From: Prevotellaceae bacterium UBA2852
GTDB lineage: Bacteria; Bacteroidota; Bacteroidia; Bacteroidales; Bacteroidaceae
Direction of reading: 5' to 3'
NCBI GenBank assembly: GCA_002350855.1
Contig: DEFM01000013.1
Coordinates: 96,264 to 160,263, forward strand
DNA length: 64,000 nt
In this document: piece by piece, positions 26,124 to 34,781 of the stretch
Layout: each line of letters opens with the position of its first letter
Position numbering within the stretch: the stretch's first letter is position 1
Translations under genes and position numbers: made by a program
Notes under the pieces: model-generated
Seen by the model: only the letters and a program-made list of their open reading frames with translations
Told to the model about the DNA's origin: nothing
Databases searched by the model: none

Positions 26124-26549
26124 TTACTTGATATCTTTCTTCATAGTCAGCAGGTTTTTGCCTTTCAGACGCTGATAAGTGACCTTGTTCATGATGTTCT
26201 TTACAATAAAGATGCCCATGCCGCCAATGTCTCTTTCTGCTGGATTAATATCTGTGTTGACACCCTCTTTCATCGTTGGGTCAAACTCCTTTCCGCTATC
26301 ACTCAACACGAAAGTCACTTCCTTTCCGTCACTTTCAGCCACTAATTCAATTTCGGCCTCTGTGCCTTGAGGATAAGCATAGAAGATGACATTGCTGACC
26401 ATCTCCTCCATCACCAGATTCAGATTCATCTGGAGCTCCATGTCCAGTCCCAGCTCGTCGCCAATCTCCTCGACGAACTGGTTGACCCTCTCCAGCTCAC
26501 TTATCTGGTTTTTTAGCTTTAGTTCTTTCTTCATATATTGGTATGACAT
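26124..26549 (-). CDS. RsbW/SpoIIAB-like serine kinase, anti-sigma type
   Basis: 141 residues, one GHKL ATPase domain: N box NLVMEEMVSNV, G1 DSGKEFDP and G2 GGMGIFIVKN. The size and motif spacing match anti-sigma serine kinases (HATPase_c_2), which phosphorylate a STAS partner. Met6 is an alternative start. It lies 33 nt downstream of dapA and upstream of the STAS gene. The sigma factor or other target is not encoded nearby; Bacteroidota often use such pairs for outputs other than sigma control. Confidence 0.85.
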   Translation of the reverse strand: MSYQYMKKELKLKNQISELERVNQFVEEIGDELGLDMELQMNLNLVMEEMVSNVIFYAYPQGTEAEIELVAESDGKEVTFVLSDSGKEFDPTMKEGVNTDINPAERDIGGMGIFIVKNIMNKVTYQRLKGKNLLTMKKDIK

Positions 26550-26582
26550 TGTATAGGATAAGTAGTAACTACATTCTATCCC

Positions 26583-27470
26583 TTATATCTTAAGTTCTTT
26601 CAGTATCTCACTCATGCGTTGCATATTCTTGATGCGCATAGGCACCAAAGGCAAGCGCAGAACATTCTGGATATAGCCCATCTCGCTGAGCATTGCCTTC
26701 ACACCAGCGGGGTTGCCATCAACGAAGAGTAGCGAGAAGAGGTCTGTAAAGCGATGGTGTATCTTGCGGGCTCCATCATATTCTCCCTTCATCTGCAAAC
26801 GAATCATCTTTGAGAACTCCTTAGGCAGAGCATTGCCTATCACACTGATAACACCCACAGCGCCACAGCTAACCATTGGGAATGTCAGGGCATCATCGCC
26901 ACTAATCACGTCAAAGGATGCAGGCTTGTTCTTGATAATCTCGTCAACCTGCTCCAAATTACCAGAAGCTTCCTTGATGGCTACGATATTCTTGCAGTCA
27001 GTAGCCAGACGAACCGTAGTCTCTGCTTTCAGGTTTACACCTGTACGTCCTGGAACGTTATAAAGCACCACAGGCAGTTTGGTAGCTGCTGCGATAGCCT
27101 TGAAATGTTGATAGAGACCTTCCTGAGAAGGCTTGTTGTAATATGGACAAACGCTCAGCACGCCATCAATACCCTTGAAGTCGCCATTCTGCAGTTCCTC
27201 CACAATGGCTGCAGTGTTATTACCACCACATCCCATCAGGATGGGCACTCGTCCACCAACCAAGTCAACTATTAAATCTTTGATTATCTTTTTTTCCTCT
27301 GCAGTCAACGTAGGTGTTTCGCCCGTCGTAGCGAGAATGCAGAAGAAGTCTGCTCCATTTTTGAGCTGAAACTCCACTAAACGGATCAGTGCTTTATAGT
27401 CCACTGAACCGTCTTCCTGAAAAGGGGTTATCAGCGCAATACCTAAACCCTTGAAGATATTATGTACCAT
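26583..27470 (-). CDS. dapA: 4-hydroxy-tetrahydrodipicolinate synthase
   Basis: 295 residues. Class I aldolase-type barrel with GLGIALITPF at the start, TTGETPTL, VLYNVPGRTGVN (with the catalytic Tyr) and VAIKEASGN carrying the Schiff-base Lys. It condenses pyruvate with aspartate semialdehyde in lysine and diaminopimelate synthesis. It heads a minus-strand run whose next three genes are regulatory (RsbW-like, STAS, membrane HATPase). Confidence 0.96.
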   Translation of the reverse strand: MVHNIFKGLGIALITPFQEDGSVDYKALIRLVEFQLKNGADFFCILATTGETPTLTAEEKKIIKDLIVDLVGGRVPILMGCGGNNTAAIVEELQNGDFKGIDGVLSVCPYYNKPSQEGLYQHFKAIAAATKLPVVLYNVPGRTGVNLKAETTVRLATDCKNIVAIKEASGNLEQVDEIIKNKPASFDVISGDDALTFPMVSCGAVGVISVIGNALPKEFSKMIRLQMKGEYDGARKIHHRFTDLFSLLFVDGNPAGVKAMLSEMGYIQNVLRLPLVPMRIKNMQRMSEILKELKI

Positions 27471-27500
27471 AAAAAATAAGAATTCTTTCTTTTATGACTG

Positions 27501-27508
27501 CAAAATTA
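27501..27508 (-). promoter_or_regulatory. -7 box TAATTTTG of dapA
   Basis: TAATTTTG on the minus strand, 30 nt before the dapA ATG. No TTTG at the expected -33 position. Confidence 0.55.
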
Positions 27509-27579
27509 CACATTTTAATTGTAAAATGTTACTGATTTACAAAAAAAATTATCTTCTGTACACAAATTAGCATCATATT

Positions 27580-27619
27580 AATGGCTATACTGATGAAACA
27601 AGACACCAGCATAGCCATT
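27580..27619 (-). terminator. Hairpin after glgB
   Basis: AATGGCTAT / ATAGCCATT stem with a further CTG/CAG pair beyond one mismatch, in the 182-nt gap between glgB and dapA and 34 nt after the glgB stop. There is no good T run, so it may be a processing or weak termination structure. Confidence 0.5.
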
Positions 27620-27652
27620 ATAATAAATAAGGTGTAGCCCTAAAAAGGGTCC

Positions 27653-29761
27653 TTACATCTTTCTCAAAACCACAGCCGAACGAGCAGGGATATAGAGTTT
27701 CAGCCACTCTTTCTTATCCTGCACATAAAGTGGATCGTAGTTGGTGATGTGGGTTACTGTATCATCAGCAAAACCATTGCCACCAAACTCCTTGGCATCG
27801 GTGTTCAATACCACTTCGTAAGAACCTGTGGGCACAAGGAATCCATAATCGGTATAGGAACGTGTGGGCGAGAAGTTGAAGACGAATACCAAGTCGCCAC
27901 GCATGTAGCACAAAACTTGGTCGCCATCATCGTGCCAAATCTCCTGAACTGGAGTAGCCTGGAAGTTCTTCTGGCTCTTGATTACCTCCAACATCTTCTG
28001 GTCGAAGTCGCCCAACCAGTGATAGCACAAATCCTTGTTGTCCACCAAATTCCACTGACGACGGGCATACTTGTAGCTCCAGCCATTACCCTCGCGTGGG
28101 AAGTCAATCCACTCAGGATGACCGAATTCGTTACCCATGAAGTTCAGATAACCACCGTTGATGGCACCAGCTGTTACCAATCGAATCATCTTGTGCAGGG
28201 CGATACCGCGCCGTGCAAGGTCGTTGACATCTTTCTTGGCGAAGTGCCAGTACATATCAGCATCAATCAGACGGAAGATGATGGTCTTGTCGCCCACCAA
28301 AGCTTGGTCGTGGCTCTCGCAGTAAGAGATGGTCTTCTCGTCAGGACGACGGTTCTTAACCTCCCAGAAGATAGAGCAAACGTTGATGTCCTCATCGCGC
28401 ACTTCCTTGATGGTCTTGATCCAGTAGTCAGGAATGTTCATGGCCATACGATAGTCGAAGCCATAGCCGCCATCCTCGAACTTAGCAGCAAGGCCAGGCA
28501 TACCTGACACTTCCTCAGCGATGGTGATAGCCTGAGGGTTCACCTCGTGAATCAAGCAGTTTGCCAGCGTCAGGTAGCAGATGGCGTTGTCGTCCTCGTG
28601 ACCATTGAAGTAGTCGCCATAGCCTCCGAAGGCCTCACCCAATCCATGTGAATAATACAGCATAGAGGTCACACCATCGAAGCGGAAACCATCAAACTTG
28701 AACTCCTCGAGCCAATACTTACAGTTACTGAGCAGGAAGTGGAGCACGTCGTCCTTACCATAGTCGAAGCACAGTGAGTCCCAAGCGGGATGCTCATGGC
28801 GGTCACCGGGATAGAAGAACTGATTGGGGTCGCCAGCCAAATTGCCAAGACCTTCCACCTCGTTCTTCACAGCATGTGAATGGACAATATCCATGATGAC
28901 GGCAATGCCCATCTTATGAGCAGTGTCAATCATCTCCTTCAAGTCCTCAGGTGTACCAAAACGACTGGAGGGAGCGAAGAATGAAGATACGTGATAGCCA
29001 AACGAGCCATAGTAGGGATGCTCCTGAATAGCCATCACCTGAATAGCATTGTAGCCGTCCTTCTTGACGCGAGGCAATACATTCTGGGTGAATTCCTTAT
29101 AGGTGCCCACCTTCTCGGCATCCTGACCCATACCCACGTGGCACTCGTAAATCAACAGCGGAGACTTGTTGGGTTTGAAATTTTTCTTTTTCCACTCATA
29201 GGGTTTCTCAGGGTTCCATACCTGAGCAGAGAATATCTTTGTCTGGTCGTCCTGCACCACACGACGGCACCAAGCAGGAATGCGCTCGCCTTCTCCCCCA
29301 TTCCACTTCACCTTCATCTTATAAAGTTGTCCGTGCTTGAGGGCTTTCTCACTGAGTTTCAGTTCCCAGTTGCCAGTACCCTCAATGCGCTTGCACTTAT
29401 ATTTCTCAGACTCCTGCCAATTGTTGAAATCACCAATCAGGTAAATCTCTGTAGCATTGGGAGCCCACTCACGGAACACCCAACCTTTAGCCAACTTATG
29501 GAGTCCAAAATACAAATGACCAGAAGCAAACTGCGAGAGTGTTGACTTGCCATTACGTGTCAACTGGTTTATCTTCCAAACGGCATGGTCGTGGCGACCA
29601 CGAATAGCCTGCTCAAAGGGTTCCAACCACGAGTCGTCGCGAACTAACCCGATATGCTGTGGCTCCTGAACTTTCTGAATCTTCTTAGGAGCAGCCTTCT
29701 TGGGAGTGGCTTTCTTAGGGGCAGCTTTCTTAGCTGCTGTTGTTTTCTTAGTTGTTGCCAT
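27653..29761 (-). CDS. glgB: 1,4-alpha-glucan branching enzyme with Lys/Ala/Pro tail
   Basis: 702 residues. GH13 signatures: CBM48 region (FREWAPNATEIYLIGDFNNW), then AIQVMAIQEHPYYGSFGY, DIVHSHA, DGFRFDGVTSM (nucleophile Asp), TIAEEVSG (acid Glu) and ISYCESHDQ, and a C-terminal beta domain. It makes alpha-1,6 branches in glycogen. The first about 35 residues are a low-complexity Lys/Ala/Pro/Thr run (KKAAPKKATPKK), like a histone H1 tail and not part of the enzyme fold. Neighbours upstream are YhcH and MORN genes; a short-period repeat lies in the 40-nt gap. Confidence 0.94.
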   Translation of the reverse strand: MATTKKTTAAKKAAPKKATPKKAAPKKIQKVQEPQHIGLVRDDSWLEPFEQAIRGRHDHAVWKINQLTRNGKSTLSQFASGHLYFGLHKLAKGWVFREWAPNATEIYLIGDFNNWQESEKYKCKRIEGTGNWELKLSEKALKHGQLYKMKVKWNGGEGERIPAWCRRVVQDDQTKIFSAQVWNPEKPYEWKKKNFKPNKSPLLIYECHVGMGQDAEKVGTYKEFTQNVLPRVKKDGYNAIQVMAIQEHPYYGSFGYHVSSFFAPSSRFGTPEDLKEMIDTAHKMGIAVIMDIVHSHAVKNEVEGLGNLAGDPNQFFYPGDRHEHPAWDSLCFDYGKDDVLHFLLSNCKYWLEEFKFDGFRFDGVTSMLYYSHGLGEAFGGYGDYFNGHEDDNAICYLTLANCLIHEVNPQAITIAEEVSGMPGLAAKFEDGGYGFDYRMAMNIPDYWIKTIKEVRDEDINVCSIFWEVKNRRPDEKTISYCESHDQALVGDKTIIFRLIDADMYWHFAKKDVNDLARRGIALHKMIRLVTAGAINGGYLNFMGNEFGHPEWIDFPREGNGWSYKYARRQWNLVDNKDLCYHWLGDFDQKMLEVIKSQKNFQATPVQEIWHDDGDQVLCYMRGDLVFVFNFSPTRSYTDYGFLVPTGSYEVVLNTDAKEFGGNGFADDTVTHITNYDPLYVQDKKEWLKLYIPARSAVVLRKM

Positions 29762-29769
29762 AATCTCTA

Positions 29770-29797
29770 TTTACAATTTGACAATTTACCAATTTAC
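29770..29797. repeat. Short-period intergenic repeat (AATTTAC type)
   Basis: TTTACAATTTGACAATTTACC and AATTTAC repeat words fill the gap between the YhcH-family gene and glgB. Confidence 0.6.
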
Positions 29798-29801
29798 TTG
29801 T

Positions 29802-30248
29802 TCATGCTTTCACTTTAAAAATAGCCTTTTTCAATTCTGGTACACCAGCAATACAAGGAGCATGTCCGTCCTCAGGGAAGAAGATAGCCATCATACCTGG
29901 CTGACAAGTTACATAGCTATCGGCTGCAATGCCTGGAATCTTGGTAATATCCTTCTCGGCATTATACTCTACATCAGGCAACAGGTCGCGCTGGGTATAG
30001 CCAAAGGTCTCTGCTGCTGTAATGGGAATCTGGATATCTATCATCTTATTGTGAGTCTCAATTACAGCCTCATCGGGTGTTTTACCCTTAGCCATCTGAA
30101 TGTTCACAAAGAGATCTTTTCCCACAATCTCATGTTTTCCAACTTCCAGTTTGTCCAAGTCGTTCTGAGCCAGGAACTCCACTACTTTAGCGAACAGAGG
30201 ATTCACAGACTCGTACATTTTCAGATTTTCAATTTTGTCGATAATCAT
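29802..30248 (-). CDS. YhcH/YjgK/YiaL-family protein
   Basis: 148 residues, a complete cupin-like family member. Visible conserved segments are VEFLAQNDLDKLEVGKHEI, MIDIQIPITAAETFGYT and MAIFFPEDGHAPCI, with the Glu and His residues expected at the metal site. E. coli relatives are linked to sialic acid or sugar handling; the exact reaction is not settled. It lies between the MORN and glgB genes (gaps 44 and 40 nt) and has no promoter of its own that I can see. Confidence 0.88.
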   Translation of the reverse strand: MIIDKIENLKMYESVNPLFAKVVEFLAQNDLDKLEVGKHEIVGKDLFVNIQMAKGKTPDEAVIETHNKMIDIQIPITAAETFGYTQRDLLPDVEYNAEKDITKIPGIAADSYVTCQPGMMAIFFPEDGHAPCIAGVPELKKAIFKVKA

Positions 30249-30292
30249 AATGCTTTTGTTTTAATATAGTTATACTTTTTATAATTGTTGCC

Positions 30293-31411
30293 TTATCTGT
30301 CTAATGTTCTGCGTCCACGGCTATAGGAGCCCTGTGCAGTGATGTTTCCATTGCGGTCTTTCTCCACGAAACGGCCATCACGACGGTCGTCCACATAACT
30401 GCCTTCAAAACGGTTTCCGTCTTTATCTTCCTCAATGGCAGGACCTTGACGCTTGCCTTTCTCAAAATGGCCTTTGAATTTCGATCCATCAGCATAGCGG
30501 GCAATGCCCTCGCCATGAATCTGACCATTCAGGAACTGACCTTCAAACACATCACCGTTTTTCATTGTCAGCTTGCCACGCCCATTGGGCTTATCATTTT
30601 TCCATTCGCCCTGATAAGTATTACCGTTTTTCCATACAAGCATTCCCTGACCAGCCTTATCACCATTCAGGAATTGACCTGTATATTTATCTCCGTTGGC
30701 ATAGCGGAACACACCTTGTCCTGTGCGCTGACCATCCACATAGCCTCCTTCATAGATGTCACCATTCTGGAACTTGTAGATGCCTTGTCCATGCTGTAAG
30801 TCACGAGCCCATTGGCCAATATATACATCACCATCAGCATACTGAAAAGTGCCCTTTCCTGAACGTTGATTGTCTTTCCACTGACCCTCATAGCTGGAAC
30901 CATCGCCCCAATTATAGATACCTTTACCGTTTTTCTGGTCATTAGCCCACTCTCCGTCGTAATAGGCACCGCCTTTAAATTCATAACGACCTTTTCCGTG
31001 ACGTTTGTCTTGTTTCCATTCGCCATTATATGTGTCGCCATTATAGTAGAACATGGTTCCATGTCCCTGTTGATAGTCACGATACCACAATCCTACATAT
31101 TTATTATTATTAGAGAAGTAGTAAGTGCCTTGTCCGTGCTGCTGATCCTGGAACCATTCTCCCTCATACTTTTCTCCATCGAAGAAAGTATAGACACCAT
31201 AGCCCTGACGTTTCCCCTTCTCGTAGTTACCTTCAAATACGTTGCCGTTCTTCCATTTGGTGACACCCTTTCCATGAGGTTTACCCGACTGCATTTCGCC
31301 CTGATAATTACCTCCATCTTTCGTCACGCAAGCGCCCAGAGTCACCTTCTGAGCCATCACCACAGAAGAGGCTAATAATAATACATTTAAGAATATATAT
31401 CGAAATCTCAT
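30293..31411 (-). CDS. Exported protein of 14 MORN repeats
   Basis: 372 residues from MRFRYIFLNVLLL, a signal peptide ending near VMAQ; a longer frame to 31468 runs through the promoter and is rejected. From residue 36 to 357 the protein is 14 uninterrupted 23-residue MORN repeats (pattern YxGxWxxxxxxGxGxYxxxxGxx), the last two degenerate. MORN repeats make elongated beta solenoids; the bacterial role is poorly known and may be cell-envelope binding. The next gene is of the YhcH family. A MORN region also precedes the lysozyme domain of the gene at 35525. Confidence 0.9.
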   Translation of the reverse strand: MRFRYIFLNVLLLASSVVMAQKVTLGACVTKDGGNYQGEMQSGKPHGKGVTKWKNGNVFEGNYEKGKRQGYGVYTFFDGEKYEGEWFQDQQHGQGTYYFSNNNKYVGLWYRDYQQGHGTMFYYNGDTYNGEWKQDKRHGKGRYEFKGGAYYDGEWANDQKNGKGIYNWGDGSSYEGQWKDNQRSGKGTFQYADGDVYIGQWARDLQHGQGIYKFQNGDIYEGGYVDGQRTGQGVFRYANGDKYTGQFLNGDKAGQGMLVWKNGNTYQGEWKNDKPNGRGKLTMKNGDVFEGQFLNGQIHGEGIARYADGSKFKGHFEKGKRQGPAIEEDKDGNRFEGSYVDDRRDGRFVEKDRNGNITAQGSYSRGRRTLDR

Positions 31412-31437
31412 TCTTTCTACTTCATATTTTAACCTCA

Positions 31438-31468
31438 CAAAGGTACTTTTTTTTTTCGAGATAGCCAA
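31438..31468 (-). promoter_or_regulatory. -33/-7 promoter of the MORN-YhcH-glgB run
   Basis: Minus strand TTG (31466-31468) and TACCTTTG (31438-31445) are spaced by 20 nt. The box is 26 nt before the MORN start codon and is divergent to the kdsB promoter. Confidence 0.78.
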
Positions 31469-31488
31469 GCGTTTTAAAAATTATTCAC

Positions 31489-31496
31489 TATCTTTG
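31489..31496 (+). promoter_or_regulatory. -7 box TATCTTTG of kdsB
   Basis: TATCTTTG, 26 nt before the kdsB ATG. No clear -33 element, since the region overlaps the divergent promoter. Confidence 0.6.
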
Positions 31497-31522
31497 CACA
31501 CAGATTAAGGATTTTAGAGATT

Positions 31523-32266
31523 ATGAAATTCATTGGAATCATACCAGCTCGCTACGCTTCTACGCGCTTTCCGGGCAAGCCATTGGCTATGTTGGGTGGA
31601 CGCACTGTCATCCAACGAGTGTACGAACAAGCTACAGCTATATTGGACGAGGCATATGTAGCTACTGACGACGAGCGAATCTTCCAAGCTGTAGAGCAGT
31701 TTGGTGGACGAGCCATCATGACGCGTGCAGATCATAAGAGTGGTACGGATCGCATTGAGGAGGCTGCTGAGAAGATAGGCACTCAGGCTGACGTTATTAT
31801 CAACATTCAAGGCGACGAGCCCTTTATCCAGAAGTCTCAGATTGAGACGCTCATGCATTTATTCGATGAGCCCAGCACACAGATTGGCACATTGGGCAAG
31901 CGCTTTGAAAGCATAGAAGCCGCTATGAATCCTAACTCTCCGAAGATTGTAACAGACAAGCGTGGCTTTGCACTTTATTTCAGCCGTTCCATCATTCCCT
32001 ATGTTCGTGGAAAAGAGCAATCTGAATGGTTGCAGCATTTCCCCTACCTCAAGCATTTAGGACTATACGCCTATCGTCGTGAGGTTCTTCAGGAAGTCAC
32101 CCAACTACCCCAATCGCCTCTGGAGATAGCAGAAAGTCTGGAGCAGTTGCGCTGGTTAGAAAACGGCTATCGCATCAGAGTTGGACTTACCGATGTGGAG
32201 ACAGTAGGCATTGACACCCCTGAAGATTTACAAAGGGCCGAAGAGTTCTTGGCATCACGAAAATAA
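31523..32266 (+). CDS. kdsB: 3-deoxy-manno-octulosonate cytidylyltransferase
   Basis: 247 residues, typical length. Nucleotidyl-transferase motifs: IIPARYASTRFPGKPL at 6-21, VATDDERI, DVIINIQGDEPFI and YAYRREVL near the end. It activates Kdo with CTP for lipid A-core assembly, consistent with a Gram-negative cell. It is divergent from the MORN gene and convergent with the DnaJ gene (12-nt gap, no terminator visible). Confidence 0.96.
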   Translation: MKFIGIIPARYASTRFPGKPLAMLGGRTVIQRVYEQATAILDEAYVATDDERIFQAVEQFGGRAIMTRADHKSGTDRIEEAAEKIGTQADVIINIQGDEPFIQKSQIETLMHLFDEPSTQIGTLGKRFESIEAAMNPNSPKIVTDKRGFALYFSRSIIPYVRGKEQSEWLQHFPYLKHLGLYAYRREVLQEVTQLPQSPLEIAESLEQLRWLENGYRIRVGLTDVETVGIDTPEDLQRAEEFLASRK

Positions 32267-32278
32267 AATCTCAAGCGC

Positions 32279-32926
32279 CTATCCTTGCTGCATTTCTCGC
32301 AACAAGGAACGCTGATGCTCCGTTAGGTTAGTAGGCAACTTGACCTGATAAGTAATAATTAGGTCAGTACCATTCCTGCCTTTGCCACGCAGACGCACCT
32401 TGGTACCTGATTGCGTTTCTGGCTTTACCTTCAGGCGCAACTTATCGCCCGTTCCTGTAGTCACAATGATTGTTCCACCCAAGAGGGCCGTATACATATC
32501 AATAGTAACATTGGCTTCTGTATTAGTAGGGCGACGAGAATAGTTCACATGACTATTAAATCCACCCTGACTACCAAACAAGTCTTGGAAGAATGAAGAG
32601 AAACCTCCACTGCCTGTAAACTGCGAGAAGTCAAAGCCACCGAAGCCACCACTGGCATCATAGCCACCTCCGCCAAAACCAGCATTCTCAAACTGCTCAG
32701 CCTGTTTCCATTGCTCACCATATTTATCATACTTGGCACGCTTCTCTGGATCACCTATCACATCATAGGCCTCCGTTAAAGCCTGGAACTTTGCCTTGGC
32801 TTTAGGATCGTCAGGATGCAAGTCCGGATGAAACTGCTTGGCACGCTTCAAGTAAGCGCGCTTTACATCTTTCTGTGGTATCGTCTTATCGACACCTAAA
32901 ATCTTGTAATAATCAATAAATGCCAT
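32279..32926 (-). CDS. Short DnaJ/CbpA-type co-chaperone
   Basis: 215 residues. J domain at 1-70 with the H33-P34-D35 motif that stimulates DnaK, then a Gly/Phe-rich linker (about 80-125), then one C-terminal substrate-binding domain. Typical CbpA is about 305 residues with two such domains, so this is a shortened form; no zinc-finger repeats as in DnaJ. No CbpM-like partner is next to it. It has a perfect AGGAGG Shine-Dalgarno at 32936-32941, rare in this phylum. Confidence 0.85.
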   Translation of the reverse strand: MAFIDYYKILGVDKTIPQKDVKRAYLKRAKQFHPDLHPDDPKAKAKFQALTEAYDVIGDPEKRAKYDKYGEQWKQAEQFENAGFGGGGYDASGGFGGFDFSQFTGSGGFSSFFQDLFGSQGGFNSHVNYSRRPTNTEANVTIDMYTALLGGTIIVTTGTGDKLRLKVKPETQSGTKVRLRGKGRNGTDLIITYQVKLPTNLTEHQRSLLREMQQG

Positions 32927-32935
32927 ATCTTACGT

Positions 32936-32941
32936 CCTCCT
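32936..32941 (-). promoter_or_regulatory. Strong Shine-Dalgarno (AGGAGG) of the DnaJ-type gene
   Basis: AGGAGG on the minus strand, 9 nt before the ATG. Nearly all other starts in the window lack any purine-rich ribosome site. Confidence 0.7.
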
Positions 32942-32994
32942 ATTTAATTCTTTATACTATTTCTAAAAAATTAGCAGCAAAAAGCGTACCAAAA

Positions 32995-33026
32995 TTTGCA
33001 TAAGTCAGAATTATTATATACCTTTG
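32995..33026 (+). promoter_or_regulatory. -33/-7 promoter of the 5'-nucleotidase gene
   Basis: TTTG (32995-32998) and TACCTTTG (33019-33026) are spaced by 20 nt, a perfect pattern. The ATG follows the box by only 5 nt, so the mRNA is predicted to be leaderless. Confidence 0.85.
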
Positions 33027-33031
33027 CAACT

Positions 33032-34756
33032 ATGAAAAAGACAACGATAATCACACTGGCACTTCTTTGCCTCACTACCATGACAATGGCAAAAAAAGAC
33101 AAGACCGTCACACTGAAATTAGTGGAGACGAGTGATGTACATGGAGCTTTCTTTCCTTACGACTTCACGGAGCAAAAGCCTATGAAGGGAACTATGGCTC
33201 GCGTGAGTACATATCTTAAAAAACAGCGTAAGGAATACGGCAAGAACCTGATTCTGTTGGATAACGGTGATATTCTGCAGGGACAACCCACCTGCTACTA
33301 TACAAACTTCGTAAAAACAGACCAGCCCAACATCGCAGCAGAAGTTATCAACTATCTGGGATATGACGCCCAGACATTTGGCAACCACGACGTGGAAACG
33401 GGGCATGCTGTTTACGACAAGTGGATTAAAGACCTGAAATGCCCAACCCTTGGTGCCAACATTATCGACACACGTCAAGAGAGCCCCTATGTCTTGCCTT
33501 ATCTGATGCTAGAGCGCGAAGGTGTGAAGATTGCCATCCTTGGCATGCTAACCCCTGCTATTCCCAACTGGTTGCACGAAAATCTGTGGAAAGGACTGCG
33601 TTTCGAAGAAATGGTTACTAGCACGCGTAAATGGGTGAAGTTCCTGAAAGAGGAAAAGAAAGCCGACCTAATTATAGGACTGTTCCATAGCGGATGGGAA
33701 GGTGGCATTACCACAGAACGCTACGATGAGGATGCCTCCAAGAAGGTTGCCGAACAGGTTGATGACCTTGATGTTGTATTCTTCGGTCATGATCACACTG
33801 AGCGCAACGTTCTGTTGGACAATGGAGTACTCTGCATGAATCCTTCGTGCAATGCTATGAAAGTGGCAGAAGCCACCATTCAATGCACCCAAAAGAAGGG
33901 ACAATGGATGGTTACCAAGAAGGAAGGCAAACTGGTTGATGTCACCAAAGAGGCTATTGACGAAGACTATGTGCGCCATTTCCAGCCCCAGATGGATAGT
34001 ATCAAGAGCTATGTAGAGCGACAAATTGGCACATTCCTTGTCCCCATTCGTTCACGTGACGTTTTCTTTGGCTCAGCACCCTTCGTAGACTACATCCACC
34101 AACTTCAATTGGAAGAAAGTCATGCTGATATCTCACTGACTGCCCCATTGGTGTTCGACACAGAAATCAAGGCTGGTCCCGTATATATGAACGACATGTT
34201 CAAGCTCTATCGTTTTGAGAACCAGATTTACACCTTGCGAATGACAGGACGTGAAGTAAGACAGTTGCTGGAACTGAGTTACGATCAATGGGCAAACACC
34301 ATGAAAAGTCCTGACGACCACATTATGTTGTTTGCGCCCCAGACTCCTGGTGACAATCAGCAAGTAAAGTTCAAGAACTACACCTTTAACTTCGATTCTG
34401 CAGCAGGCATCGATTATGAGGTGGATGTAACAAAACCTGATGGACAGAAGGTAAACATCAAGCAATTCTCCGATGGCAGAAAATTCGACGAAAACGCGTG
34501 GTATCTTGTTGCCATGAACAGCTATCAAGGCAATGGTGGAGGCGAACTGTTGACACGTGGAGCAGGCATCCCAATGGATTCCATCCCCTCGCGTATCACC
34601 TTTATGAGCGAGCGTGATCAGCGTTACTATCTGACTCAAAAGATTGAACGTGAAGGAAAGGTAACGCCCAAGGCACTGAACAATTGGCGATTCGTTCCTG
34701 AAGAGTGGGCAAAGCCAGCTATTGAGCGCGATCGCAAGTTGTTATTCAAAGAGTAA
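33032..34756 (+). CDS. Exported 5'-nucleotidase / metallophosphoesterase
   Basis: 574 residues from MKKTTIITLALLC (signal peptide ending near TMAK). The upstream frame is rejected because it spans the promoter. Calcineurin-like metal motifs: SDVHG (D35, H37), DNGD (77-80), GNHD (117-120) and GHDHTE; the C-terminal nucleotidase domain has the substrate loop NSYQGNGGGELL. Such enzymes hydrolyse nucleoside 5'-monophosphates or 2',3'-cyclic nucleotides in the periplasm for salvage. nudC follows after 25 nt. Confidence 0.9.
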   Translation: MKKTTIITLALLCLTTMTMAKKDKTVTLKLVETSDVHGAFFPYDFTEQKPMKGTMARVSTYLKKQRKEYGKNLILLDNGDILQGQPTCYYTNFVKTDQPNIAAEVINYLGYDAQTFGNHDVETGHAVYDKWIKDLKCPTLGANIIDTRQESPYVLPYLMLEREGVKIAILGMLTPAIPNWLHENLWKGLRFEEMVTSTRKWVKFLKEEKKADLIIGLFHSGWEGGITTERYDEDASKKVAEQVDDLDVVFFGHDHTERNVLLDNGVLCMNPSCNAMKVAEATIQCTQKKGQWMVTKKEGKLVDVTKEAIDEDYVRHFQPQMDSIKSYVERQIGTFLVPIRSRDVFFGSAPFVDYIHQLQLEESHADISLTAPLVFDTEIKAGPVYMNDMFKLYRFENQIYTLRMTGREVRQLLELSYDQWANTMKSPDDHIMLFAPQTPGDNQQVKFKNYTFNFDSAAGIDYEVDVTKPDGQKVNIKQFSDGRKFDENAWYLVAMNSYQGNGGGELLTRGAGIPMDSIPSRITFMSERDQRYYLTQKIEREGKVTPKALNNWRFVPEEWAKPAIERDRKLLFKE

Positions 34757-34781
34757 AGATTTGGTTATCAAGGATTAAGAT

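Noticed and set aside
27749..28507. 252-codon open frame on the + strand
   Set aside because: Antisense to glgB catalytic motifs; no start context and no recognisable protein.
30446..31375. Several long + strand frames opposite the MORN gene
   Set aside because: The periodic MORN DNA keeps all frames free of stops; they are by-products of the 69-bp repeat.
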